A stretch of 48,462 bases of DNA from Carex sylvatica (taxonomy: Eukaryota > Streptophyta > Magnoliopsida > Poales > Cyperaceae): positions 1-48,462 of the forward strand of contig CAXKVR010000652.1 of NCBI GenBank assembly GCA_964058845.1, read 5' to 3'. The notes under the pieces were generated by a model. It searched no databases. It worked only from the letters and a program-made list of their open reading frames with translations, and had not been told where the DNA came from. Of the stretch, positions 13,938 through 26,350 are shown piece after piece (the stretch's first letter is position 1; each line of letters starts with the position of its first letter). The translations under genes were made by a program, and so were the position numbers.

Positions 13938-15330
13938 TATTTACCCCTATCAAAAATATTATGTTAACAAATGTCATTTATTAAGAACAGCACAAAAATT
14001 TGCACAATTTCCTTTCCCTTGCACTGACATGTACTGATTAGAATTAAATTAAAAATAAGATAATCTAATTTAACCTAATTACATAATTAGGAAAAAAAGT
14101 CAACATCCGAATCAAATTAAGGTTTCTTTTACATGCAAAGGACATATACGCATTTCAGTATCAAATTGGTTAATTTACTCGCACAATTAATTAAAGATTG
14201 TACAAAAGGGATCATTCTTTATTTCTACAGTAATTAAAATATCCGTACCTAATTTAAAAATAAAATAAATGACAACCTAATTGAAGTAAAAAAGTAGCAG
14301 TACATAACTTGACAAACAGTGAAAGATAGAAAGTAGCATTATATAATTAATTTATATAAAAAAAAATGTTTCTCAAGCAAAAATTGGAGCAAGCTTGGTA
14401 ATTTTTTTCAAACAAAATCTCATGTTCGAAACTTAGAGAAAAAATGTAAATATTAAATAATTAGATGATTTGACAATCAACTTTTACTCAAAAATAAAAA
14501 TATTCTCAAATGTTAACGAAATGGACCAAATTTGAAAGAAAATCGCTAATTAATTGAGAGGGGTCCACTTAAGTTTGAATTCTGAAATTTTCATTCTTCC
14601 AAAATTGAGTCAATTTTTCACAATTGTCATACAAAATGTCCTTCTAGTCAATTGGGTGGGTTTTTGTTCAAAGTATAATGTCTTATTCAATTAAAAATCG
14701 GTCAAAATCATACTATTTGTGTCAAAATTTTCATGATTAATTTAAATTTATGGTACTGTTTAAATTTATCAAATTCTAAGTTTGTTATACAAATATCAAC
14801 ACAAAATTGAACAATTTAAACCTAATTTTACATAAAATTTGTTCGCAGTTTTTTCGGACAAAACACAATTTTAGTTTAATGTAATCAATTGCGGTTAATA
14901 TAATATAAAGATAAGATCCCTATTATTTCCTCAAAAAATACAATTTGTAGTTTAATTCTTCATGTACAAACATCCTATTGCAAATTGATTATACTTGGTT
15001 CATTTGGTACAATTAGTTAAGAGTTTTTCAAATTTATTTAAACTTTAAAAAAAGTTTCAAATTTATTTAAACTTTAAAAAAAGTTTCAAATTGCACATTT
15101 GATTTAATTTGCTGGGGAGAATTTAAATTTTAATATTTACGCTGGCTATGGAAGCTTCCATAAATTGAAATTTCTGAAGAAAAAAACGACAAATTAAAGA
15201 GAAAAATAACAATGAGTGCAGAGGATAGCTAAATTTTTAGACTCCACACCTCCGTTTCTGCACTGTACCCGCATATTTTTCAATTCAGTCAACCTTCTAA
15301 TTTGACTATTCTAACTAACGACTTTCTAAA
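13938..15330. other. AT-rich intergenic DNA
   Basis: No gene seen. A 29-bp unit is tandemly doubled at about 15029-15090 ('caaatttatttaaacttt'). Confidence 0.4.
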
Positions 15331-15525
15331 ATAAACTCTCTCTCTCTCTCTTCCCCCACCTCCATTAACGATATAAATCGGCTCCCAATCTGATCCGCTT
15401 GCAGAAAAAATAAAAAAATTTCAGATCGTGTCGACGGCATCTGCAACTCGAATCACTTCTACCTCACCAGCCTCCATCTGCGCGTTCCCTGCGTGCTTCC
15501 TCTACTCGCCACCTCTTTTTGACAT
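15331..15525. other. GC-richer patch with CT microsatellite, possible gene or promoter fragment
   Basis: A CT run (15340-15352), cytosine-rich leader-like DNA and a 100-bp stretch around 15420-15520 of gene-like composition ('cagcctccatctgcgcgttc') stand out from the surroundings. It could be a 5' exon or UTR fragment carried by a transposon. No protein family recognised and no continuing exons found. Confidence 0.35.
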
Positions 15526-15892
15526 TATAGACATTAATACTTTGTTACATTTATGTTAATAATTGATTGGATATATATATGCATTACTTATAACAGATAT
15601 TAATACTTTCCATCTGTAATATACATAGCTGTTGAACTGGTAAATAATTTTCATTTTATTGTTCAATATCAGAATAGATATTGATCTAAATGTGTATTTT
15701 TGAGATGATTTATGTATACAAGATAAATAATTTTCATTTTATGATACCTGTATAGTTATAAACACTTTTTGAGATTGCTATAAGCATAACATAGTATAGA
15801 TATAAATACTTTAAATACTGAGATATTAATACTTTCAGTCCCCACATGCAGTTATGGTTCCCCTATGCCATTTGAGTGGTTCCTAATGCAGG

Positions 15893-16312
15893 TACGACGT
15901 CAGAAATATTTTAAAAAAAAGGTACGGGTACGATTATTTAAAAATAATTAATTTATTATTTGCATTGTTTACTATATAGATATAAATAATTGTGTTCTTT
16001 GGACTACATACTTCAAGATTTGACTATCAATATTAAAAAAAAAGTTACAGATCTTAAACGGTTACGGTCACCACAAGCAATTATGGCAGTTTAGGTGCGA
16101 GTAAGACGTTAGAAATTTCAAAAAAATGTGCGGGTACAATTATTTAAAAATAATTAATTTATCATTTACATTGTTTACTATATAGATATAAATACTTGTG
16201 TTCTTTGGACTACATACTTCAAGATTTGACTATTAATATTAAAAAAAAAGTTACAAATCTGAAACGGTTGCGGTCCCCACAAACAGTTATGACAGTTTAG
16301 GTGCGGTTACTG
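15893..16312. repeat. tandem direct repeat, two copies, 206-bp period
   Basis: Landmark 'tgtgttctttggactacata' at 15991 and 16197, with 'gatttgacta' and 'aaaaaaaaagttaca' at equal offsets. The preceding 250 bp (15600-15890) and beta-glucosidase intron 7 share 'atattaatactt' motifs with it. Confidence 0.8.
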
Positions 16313-16429
16313 TGCGGGTACGCAAATGCAGGTACTCATATCAGCTTCCAAATTTTTAATATCTCCCTTTTCAATGCTAGTTTTTCAAATGAGCTGGCTT
16401 AGATATAAAAAAAAGGGAATAATTTTTCT

Positions 16430-17229
16430 TCCTTTTGATGCTTTCCCAAAATATGTCGTTGAACACTTTTCGTACTTTATTGAAAAAAAAAAACTACTAA
16501 AATTAGTAACTATGAGCAATTTCACAACGCTCGTGGAAAATATAACATGGCATAGATGCCATCTAATCATAGAAAGAAAAGGAGAATAATTCCCATTCTA
16601 CGTAACGCATTTTATTTCCTATTAAATTTCACTTTCAAGATGATGACGAGAACAAAAGAATGTGTTAAAATCAACTTTTTATATTGCATTAATAAATTAA
16701 TTAATTAAATGCATGACATAGCAGATTGGTAAATTTTTAGAAATTCATGTCATCATTCATTCTATTTCTACAAATTTATATACTATGCTATTCATTTAAT
16801 TTATTTATTAATGTCATAAAAAATGATGATTCACATAATTAAACCATGACTGAATTATTACTAGTATATAACATTATCTCATTCTTGTATAAAATACATA
16901 ATTTGTATCTCTCTAATATAATTATTCAAACTTGAAAAAATATCATTATCTTGATGAATCACAATCAAGCATAGCATGCATGCTTTATACAGCTAATTAA
17001 GGCTATTTTCTAAACTAGCACGCCACATCCTTTGAATTTGCATGACATCTAGCTGATTGTGACATATATAAATTTTTCAATTTTAATAGCCATATATATC
17101 CCGGCTATATCCTTTCCATATTTTTTATTTTTATTTTTATTTTTTCCTATATCACATGGATATTTCTCTGCAAAGGCCGACTTGGTATTTGACCATAGAT
17201 AGTCTAAGCTCACAACATTTGTGAAAAGA
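16430..17229. repeat. upstream copy of a ~0.8-kb repeat that also follows the beta-glucosidase
   Basis: Same order and orientation as 29247-29980: 'ccttttgatgctt', 'agaaagaaaaggaga', 'catgacatagcagattg', 'ggctattttctaaact', 'tttgaatttgcatgacatct', 'cacaacatttgtgaaaa'. Diverged, with several indels. Best read as the 3' flank of an older glucosidase copy. Confidence 0.8.
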
Positions 17230-17345
17230 AAAATCGGAATAATAGGGTAAATGGGCCTTCTCAATGGGCTGGAATAGGCCCAAAATTCTCTATTTTTAAT
17301 GCACCTCAAAACAGGCATAGTTCTCTGTTATATTAATCCATTGAT

Positions 17346-17466
17346 TCTCAAATCTTACTGCACTAGAAATAATTGCATGATTGTTTATCAATGGATAATT
17401 GAGAATCAATTGAGACTTTGTTTGAAACTTTGTTGTTGGCAGCAACTAGTGCAGTAAGATTTGAGA
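17346..17466. repeat. perfect 21-bp inverted repeat, 79-nt loop
   Basis: Arms 17346-17366 and 17446-17466 are exact reverse complements (TCTCAAATCTTACTGCACTA plus G). The size of the foldback resembles a miRNA precursor, but a small MITE is equally possible. Confidence 0.85.
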
Positions 17467-17663
17467 CTTTGAAGCATTTTGATACATTACCATCTTTTTT
17501 TCTTCTTTTTTTACATACTTTCAAATTTATTGTTCAATTTTGTAGACCACAAGCTATACATTGGCATGCTTTTAAAGACACAACAAACAAGTAAATGTAT
17601 GGTAATATTAAGAAATACATTGTCTTTACCAGTATGTTGCTAACTTTGCTTGATTGTAATTTG

Positions 17664-17851
17664 CAGAGGCGAAGCTAAAAAATTAAGATAGAGGAGGCCA
17701 GATAAACAAGTGTAATGTAATTTTATTTTATGAGAGAAAACTAATAGCATAACTTTTTGTAAAAATTAAAAAAATTTAAATGAAAAACTAACAAATTCTA
17801 ATTAATAGGAGGTGCTTAACACCCTTTACACGTCACATTGTTTCGCCCCTG
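17664..17851. mobile_element. hAT-like MITE (188 bp)
   Basis: Ends CAGAGGCGAAGC and 'gtttcgcccctg' are inverted; flanks GTAATTTG (17656-17663) and ATAATTTG (17852-17859) agree at 7 of 8. A degraded relative may start at 39502 ('caggagtggaac'). Confidence 0.75.
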
Positions 17852-17859
17852 ATAATTTG

Positions 17860-18584
17860 TATTAATTAAGTCTGAACAGAACATTAAAAGAGTAATTAGC
17901 TATATGTGTTTTTACACTATTCATTTCTATGAGAATCATGATTTTACAAAGATTTTATCATCAAAGATTTTAGAAATTGAAATATACATACAAAAATTCC
18001 AACGTGGGTCATGTGGGTCTCATGACAACAACTTGACACCTAATGATTCCAAATCCTCTGTTAGTTAGACCGCTGTATCTTTTGATGGAAATTTCAGACC
18101 AATTAAATGGCACTAAAAAAATAGAAGCATGCATATTTAAACTTTCTATTTTCATTGTTATGATTATGTGTTATTTTAATATATTAGTATCATGTCTGTG
18201 TGTTTAAACGGAATCTCTAATGGTAAAAAAAAATTCTCATAGACACTTTCATCAAAGTATCTAATAAAAAAATAATTATTTAATAATATCCATAAATATT
18301 ATTAAAATAGATTCGTTATAAATTCATGGGAACATGAAATTTGAGACTCGACATGCTTTAATGGTTATCCAAAACAGAGGATGTCCTTTCGATATTAAAA
18401 GCAAGATTAATAATTACCAATTATAGCTAAATATGCTGAATATTTCATCAATATTTTTAAATAAGAAAGTTTCATCAATTGATATTCATATTAATACGAC
18501 TTGACCTCCATATATTTATAAAAAGTTTCATCAATTGAAACCAAACTAATTAAGCAATAAATATTAGCAAATTTATAACTGTAT
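17860..18584. other. AT-rich intergenic DNA, nothing recognised
   Basis: No reading frame, element end or gene remnant could be supported here. Confidence 0.4.
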
Positions 18585-18593
18585 TAGTAAATA

Positions 18594-19254
18594 GAGGAGG
18601 GTTCAAATGCACCATGATTTTGTCATTTAATATGCTCCACATCCTTTATTTCTGTTTTCAAAATCTGAACAGTCGATCTGAACCGCTCAACACAATCTTC
18701 ATAATAAAATATCCTTGAAAACCAAATTTTAAATTTTTTAGAATTTTTTTACTATTTTTTTTACAAAGGTACAATATCCCGATTTTTTATTTATATCAAA
18801 AATTTTTTTTAACAAAATAACCAAAGAGGAGCTGTATTTTCAAATCTACCCAAAACTGGAAATTTTTTTTCCGGTTTTAACACCAATTACCGGAAATTTT
18901 TTTCCGAAAACTCATTACTAAAACTGGATAAATTTTTTCCGGTTTTCCAATTCCAAAATTAAAAAAAAAATACAGTCCCTCTTTGGTTATTTTAAAAAAT
19001 ATATATTTGGATATAAATAAAAAAATCCGCACAATATCGCTTTATCAGATGGTCCAAAATCTTCTTAAAACAATAATTTTGTACCTATCTAAAAAAATAG
19101 TAAAAAAATTCTAATAATATAAAATTTGGTCTCCAAGCATATTTTACTATGAAAATCATGTTGAGTAATTCGGATCAACTCTTCGGACTTTGAAAACAGA
19201 TTTAAAAGATGTGGAGCACATTGGAGCACAAAATCATGGTGCATTTGAACCCTC
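18594..19254. mobile_element. hairpin MITE C1 with nested insertion and perfect 9-bp target duplication
   Basis: Outer ends GAGGAGGGTTCAAATGCACC and 'gcatttgaaccctc' are inverted; target duplication TAGTAAATA is identical at 18585-18593 and 19255-19263. Inner arms hold 'accaaattttaaatttttta' and 'aatataaaatttggtctcca'. The centre is split by an unrelated element at 18779-19030. The 9-bp duplication is the best evidence in the window that this superfamily is Mutator-like. Confidence 0.88.
18779..19030. mobile_element. nested inverted-repeat element inside C1 (252 bp)
   Basis: Inverted ends 'gattttttatttatatc' and 'gatataaataaaaaaatc', then 'ataaccaaagagg' against 'cctctttggttat'. Flanked by identical 8-bp ACAATATC (18771-18778, 19031-19038), suggesting hAT. 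The middle repeats 'ccggaaattttt' motifs. Confidence 0.8.
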
Positions 19255-19263
19255 TAGTAAATA

Positions 19264-19872
19264 TTAGCACATGACACATTGACATACAATGAAATTAAGA
19301 ATTACAAATAAGAAAATTTGTATCTTAAATGACATTTTAAAAATGAAAAAAATATCAATCAAAAAATCAAGTATCTGACAATCAAATAAGGTGGTTTAGG
19401 ATTTTTTGTAAATATATACTAAATCATGACATCTACATGTGGCGAATACGTATCTAAATAAATTTAGACTTCTTCACGTAAAAATAAATAAATAAAATAT
19501 GCATTGAATAAAAAAAAATATATATTTGATTGGAGAGCAGATATTCAATCTGAAATTCTATCTTTCAATTGAAATCGTTAACGAATTAGGACATTTACTT
19601 GCTTAATATAAGAATGACAATTTATCTTCTTGTTATATTTTTGAGGTAGATACTTTGGTCATATCTAAACTATCAATTTATCTATTATTCATTTATTAGC
19701 TGTAAATTTTTAACGGATAAAGTATGAATACGATTATTAGTTTTAGATGGATAAAAAATTAGAAATATAAAAATGTCTCAACTATATTATCCACCAACAT
19801 CCCTATCTTGATGGGACCTTCCAATTATAACTAGGGGTGCAAACTGCAAACGGATCGGATAATCATAGAAAG
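19264..19872. other. upstream region of the beta-glucosidase pseudogene
   Basis: AT-rich. A short 'aggggtgcaaactgcaaacg' at about 19832, just before the start codon, looks like a transposon terminus, so the native promoter may be displaced. No convincing TATA box identified. Confidence 0.4.
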
Positions 19873-20087
19873 ATGGATTTGAGAAATGGCTTGTTTTTGG
19901 TTCTCTGTTTACAATTATATGTCTCTAATGTCTGTTGCTTCTATAGAAGCCAATTCAAATCTTCTTTTCTCTTTGAAACTGCTACTTCCTCCTATCAGGT
20001 ACAAAATTAAACTCTTTCGTTATTAATGGATACATATACAGAGCAAGAAATGAAAGGCGACTTTCTTTTTCATTCCGTTCTCCATAG

Positions 20088-20216
<129 letters not shown>

Positions 20217-20328
20217 TAGCAGGAGCTGAGGAGGTACAGGTACCTTCATCCACTTCTATCTGCACTTTTGATTTTGTCAATTTTTATGCGGTTTACTTAA
20301 AAATTTGTTCGTTGTGTACACATAAAAC

Positions 20329-20755
20329 TAGTGATGTAAAAAAATCACGGCATGACCGGATACGTCACAGAACAGTATTGTTCTGTCACAGCACGACACG
20401 TGTGCTAGTTATATGTCGTGATAATTCACATAATATGACCATCTTTTAAAAATTTAACATAACATGTCACATGAAAGATCAAAAGTTAATTGTATTTGTT
20501 TTCTGAAATATTTGAGTATTGAAAAGTGATCACCAAACAATTGTTATTTTGACAATATTTACATGGATTTTAATAAAATCAAATAAAAAGTTGAAAAGTA
20601 AATTTATAAATAAGTTATTAAACATAAAGATAGTTTAACAATTTAGTTACGTTGTATGTAATTTAAATATTATTCAATGATATATCATTATCTTTAACAA
20701 TTTAATTGTATATAATTTAAATATTATTCAACGATATATTAAGTAACATTAGTTC
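20329..20755. mobile_element. hAT-type remnant related to 36979-37420
   Basis: Starts TAGTGATGTAAAAAAATCACGG and contains 'cacagcacgacacgtgtg', like the hAT MITE in MCCA intron 2. The right terminus is not visible before the solo LTR, so the end is approximate. Confidence 0.55.
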
Positions 20756-20760
20756 AAACC

Positions 20761-21944
20761 TGTCATACCCCAGAATTTTAGCATCCGGAGCATGATTATA
20801 ACATTATCATCGCACTTTTCTTTGGCCTGTCAACCTACGTCGCCAACAAAAATAAAAATAAAATAACAAAACAGAGTCAGCTATAAAGCTCAGTGACAGG
20901 TTATTTAACGACGCGCTTCTCTATAATTGATTTAATTTAACAACTATTCAAATAGGCCGGATTAATCCACACAAATTAACATCAAATTATGCACGCATAT
21001 TTAACCAGCGATAGCACGCGAGTCTAGATTATTCATAAAATAAGTCACATCATATTCACACATGTGTAATCTCGATCACAGACGATTTTCACATTCTCAT
21101 AACACAATTCCTTAAACTGCCAATTCAATGAAAAATTCATCCAACATTGGAAGGCCGCCAACCCACTGAAAAATTCATCAAACAGTGAGAGGCTACAATC
21201 ACATATCAAATTCCAACCTCAGACCCGCTACCCCGTTAAATATGTCATCATAATTCAATATATAATACAAATATTTAAATCAACCATACAAAATAAAAAC
21301 ACAGTTATAGAGAAGTCCGGTAACTTGATAATGAGATATTCAAAATTTCAAATCGAATCACAACGACGTATTAGAATCACGACGGCGTAGTCAGAATTTG
21401 AATCGGATATTGAAATCGAATATCAAAAAAATTGTCATGATAAGCTCTCTTCATTTCTTTCTATTTTTGGTATCTAAGAAATTGATATAATCAGAGGAGA
21501 ATTGAAATGGTGGACGGTTAATATACATGACAGGAGAATAAGATTAAAGGGTGCGGTTTGGATATATTTATAAACGGTTTAATCAAAAGATGCGGAACTT
21601 ATTTTTATTTTTAATCGGCAGAGAGAAGACACCTTTTAAGAGGGATTTAGGATGTCGGTTATAAAGAAGTCGGTTATTAATTTAGAGATGGTTCAATGCA
21701 TGGTACTCGGAAGTTAGAAAAGTTGGAAATGAATAAAATAGACCAGCAAAGTAACCGAGAGGAAAAACATTTAATGAAAATAAATTTGATCTAATTAATT
21801 ATTTAGAGAATCAAATCAAAAACGACAAGTTTGTTGTTTCATTATTTATTTATTTTTACTAGACGTATAATAATGGTTTCAATATTTTATGAAAAGAATA
21901 TTTAAGCATAAATAATCATAACTCAAAAATTGTGGGTTGTTACA
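20761..21944. mobile_element. solo LTR (1184 bp) with perfect 5-bp target duplication
   Basis: Begins TGTCATACCCCAGAATT and ends 'gtgggttgttaca', the TG...CA ends typical of plant Ty3/gypsy LTRs; flanked by identical AAACC (20756-20760 and 21945-21949). No internal retrotransposon sequence remains, as after LTR-LTR recombination. Family not named. Confidence 0.88.
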
Positions 21945-22527
21945 AAACCATCAAAATTAAGTCACTTAGTGTATATTAAAACACACACTAAATCTCATTA
22001 TTCTTATAGGCATAATATGAGGATAATATGAATCATGTTAGTATTGACTTTTAAAATTTATATTTTTATTTAAAAATTATTAGTATTATTAAAATGTTAC
22101 ATTTTAAATTTTATATTTTATTGGGAGGTCTTGAACGATGAATAAGATATGAATAATATTAATTTTATTATATGTTTTTAATTGTAGAAATTGAATTTTT
22201 TTTTCTTTGACAAATACAAGGTGTATAATATAGTTATTATTATGATATCTTCAATTTGCAATTATCGATGTTATTTTTTATTAACTTTTTATTTATACTT
22301 TGGATTTAAATCCAATCTATTTAATACTATTTAAGAATATTGTTGAATAATTATTCTTTTTATTAGTCTATTGAAAATATATGTTATTTTGTATGTGATT
22401 TTATTACAACACATGGGCATGTTACTAGTTGGGCTCTTTAATTTGTTTCGTTTTAAAAGTGGCAAAACGTTTGAATTGAAATAATTAAGCACCCAAAATA
22501 GATTAGGTCGTTCAAATATGGAAGGGA

Positions 22528-22710
22528 CCGTGCTTGCGTGCCGTGTTTATTATACCTACTACACAATTTTATGACAAGAACTTCTATGATTTCGCTTTTA
22601 GTTCTACGTCATATAAAATATATATAATAATGGGTCATTGAAATTTTTGCAAAAGAAGCTAAACCGTGCTTGCGTGCCGTATAGTTGCAAAACAAGGCCG
22701 TGCTTGCGTG
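22528..22710. repeat. three dispersed copies of CCGTGCTTGCGTG
   Basis: Copies at 22528-22544 and 22664-22680 are identical over 17 bp (CCGTGCTTGCGTGCCGT); the third, at 22698-22710, keeps 13 bp. Confidence 0.8.
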
Positions 22711-23539
22711 ACTTCTTGGCAACAAAGTTTGACTTTCAGTAGTTGTAGGCACGTACGTACCTACAATAATTTCATTAATAAATATATATATAGTAAAGCA
22801 AAGAATATGAGGATAATGTTATGTGGTGAAACAAAGAATGTCAAGGAAAAAAAAATTATGAAAACAATATGACATAATCACTAGATAATTATCGGATCGA
22901 GTATATGAAGTTATATATCCCAGGAAATTGTGTGTAGAGTTCCTAAAATTCCGAAATATGAAACAATTTGTCATATTTCAAACCAAAAGTACAAGCATAT
23001 AATAAATTCTACAATTACCAATTTACCATGCATGTTGGTATTTTTTGGGTGAAAATACATTTTTTTTTTTTTTTTTATCAAACTAACAAACTTAAAATAT
23101 TGATGTTATTTTCAGGGAAGATTATGGATGGAAGTAATGGTGACATTGCTGATGACCATTATCACCTATACATGGTAAAGTAACTTGAAAAAATGATTGA
23201 TTATATGAGAAGATAATTATTTAATTTAAACCAGATGATTACATATATAAGCTATCTCAATAGGTTATCCTAGATAATACACAATCCAATCAACTTAAGC
23301 TTCTTAGGTTCACAGAAGTAAAATTATAGTCTTCAGCTGGTTTATTAGTATTAATTAACACTACGAAGACCTAATAAAATAAATCATGTATTAATTAACA
23401 TGCTTGAAGTGTACCTTATCTTACCAGTCAGGTACTCATGTATGTCTTTTTTTTTTCTTCTTTTGAAAACCAGGTAGTGACTACCAGGTGTACATAATTT
23501 AAATGTGTTTACAACTACAATAAATCTATAATAAAGCTA

Positions 23540-24106
23540 AAATATTATTATACAATTACTCGATTAGTCCAGCACCCGCACTCCTTCCACATCTTAGCCA
23601 TTGTCTTGTGTCTTCTATAACCTCCCTTGCCAGCAACCAAGGTGGCTTCATCTTTTGTCGGAAGATCTGCGCATTCCTCTGCTTCCACAATCCCCACAAC
23701 ACTCCATAAATCTAGTCATCCATACCCTTTCGCTCTTTGTCCCCACCCCCCTGTATCGACTCCATGAGGCATTCCATGTCCGATGTGATGAGTCTGCTAA
23801 ATGAAAGATCCGACTCATATGCCCCCACACTTGCATAGCATATAAACACTGAAAAAATAAGTGCCATATTGTTTCCATTTGACAAACATAACACATTACA
23901 CATGTCAAGTCACAAATCATTCCACGATGTAGCATCATATCATGTATCAATATTCTTTCATGCATTAGTAGATAAATAAAGAATTTCACCTTTGTACTCA
24001 TGTATGTCATATATGTACAAATCACCTTGTATTGAAAAGTAATAGCCAATAAATGCCAAAATTTTGACAACCAATATAATATATCACACAAAAATAAACT
24101 TATCAT
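23540..24106 (-). mobile_element. non-LTR retrotransposon (LINE) fragment: RT zinc-binding domain, broken
   Basis: Minus-strand frame from about 24010 down to 23720 reads STKVKFFIYLLMHERILIHD, then CDLTCVMCYVCQMETIWHLF, FQCLYAMQVWGHM: the zf-RVT domain that follows reverse transcriptase in plant LINEs. After a frameshift near 23710 a second frame continues ALWGLWKQRNAQIFRQK and ARE-VIEDTRQWL. Only this C-terminal piece is present, and several cysteine/histidine positions are kept. It lies antisense inside intron 3 of the glucosidase. Dead fragment. Confidence 0.82.
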
Positions 24107-24149
24107 GCATGATATAGAAGTTGTTTATTGGAATCCCAAACTTATATGA

Positions 24150-24239
<90 letters not shown>

Positions 24240-24273
24240 TGAATGCATGCTAATTAATTTCTCTTGAAATTAA

Positions 24274-24465
<192 letters not shown>

Positions 24466-24721
24466 TAGCTTAGTTCTGAGATAAGGTACATTATCTATTT
24501 GTTAATTCCCTTAAACTCTGATTTGTTCAGCATGCAGTACTGTTAGTTTATAATATGTTAATAACAACAATGAAAAAAAAAAACAGTATGTCCAATTTGT
24601 GATTTACACCATATATGCATTCAGGTCTCTTCATCATATTTATTCATCTTCTGTAGTTTTAATCTCTCATGAAACTATGGACTCTGAAATTTAAAACTTA
24701 ATTAATAAATGAATTGATTAA

Positions 24722-24994
<273 letters not shown>

Positions 24995-25261
24995 TAATTA
25001 ATTAATTGTTAATAGTATATGCTTAACTCATAATTTTGTAGATAAAAGACCATGTAATACTAATTTTTGCTCCAGTTGATGTACCTTTAAATGGGCATTT
25101 TTAATTGTTATATTATTATATACATGTGCTCTTCTTATAATTAAGGTAAAACAAGATGGTACCATTGGAATAGTAATTCATGCAAAATGGTATGCGCCAC
25201 TGAGAAACACAATAGCCGATACTTTGGCAATCAAACGGGCATTGGCTTTTGATCAGCACTG

Positions 25262-26350
25262 GTATATATGGTTTTTACTTTTGAGATATTGGTATATATT
25301 CATGAATCATTATATGAATCACCCCTTTTCGGTTCCTTTCAAAATCTCCGCAGCGATCTTTATCTAATGATGTGCTATGGTTCACACTAATTATATGGTC
25401 TCTCTTTCCAATCTCCGCGTCAACATTCATAGATAAAAATACTTAGAAAATAAGATATTAATACTTAGAAAATAAGATATTAATACTTGTATGATTAACT
25501 TCATATGAGCATCCCCATTTTTCAGTCCCTCAATGGTCCCTGCATTAACCTTGCTCTAATGAAGTAGTGGGCACTTGTATCCCTACTTCAATATTTTAAT
25601 AACAAAAATAGTTAACCTCATAAGTATAAATACTTTAGTGCATAGGTGAAGATACTTGATATAAATACTTGAAAAAAATATATTAATACTTTTATGTGTA
25701 ATTTGATATGATCAAACGTCTGAAGATTAAACTTTGTACAATGTATATACATATAAATAGTTAAATACTGCAGTTTATAGGTATAAGTACTTGCAATACT
25801 TGATATTAATATTTTCAGATGTGATCTAGCGTAATATGTAAAAAAAAAATTAAGTTTTGTGATCCTCTCAGATAATTATGACAACATTAATACTTTTAGA
25901 AACATGTAATACTCTCCCCCCCATGTAGTTTGAGTGGTCCAACAAAAAGTATGTATATGTTACGAGGACGTTTGGAGATTTGGTTGGGGGACAATTATTT
26001 ACCTCATAGGTATATATATACTTCCGTGTATAGAGTTAAATAGTTCAGACGTCAATATTAATACTTGTAGAAAAAAATTTCCAGTGCTGGAGTTTTGTGG
26101 GTCCCTCCAACTAGTTCTGGTAGTTATGGTACGAAGATTTTGGAGGCATTTTAGTGCGGATATTATTATCATCTTACTATATTTATTTGGTGTTGTTTAA
26201 GAACGATATTCTTGACTTTGCATCATTAATTACTGTAAGAAAACCACTTGAAAGCCAAATTAGACTTTGCATCATTAAGTACTATATATATTTTCATTTA
26301 TCTTATGCAAATTAAATTATAATTTTGTTTTATATTTTGCAAATGTGAAG
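25262..26350 (+). other. intron 7 of the beta-glucosidase pseudogene with ATTAATACTT-rich insert
   Basis: Positions about 25330-26190 hold many 'atattaatactt' and 'tataaatactt' motifs and an exact doubling of 'cttagaaaataagatattaa' (25441-25490), like the DNA at 15600-16310. Probably an old insertion of the same family; no ends defined. Confidence 0.5.
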
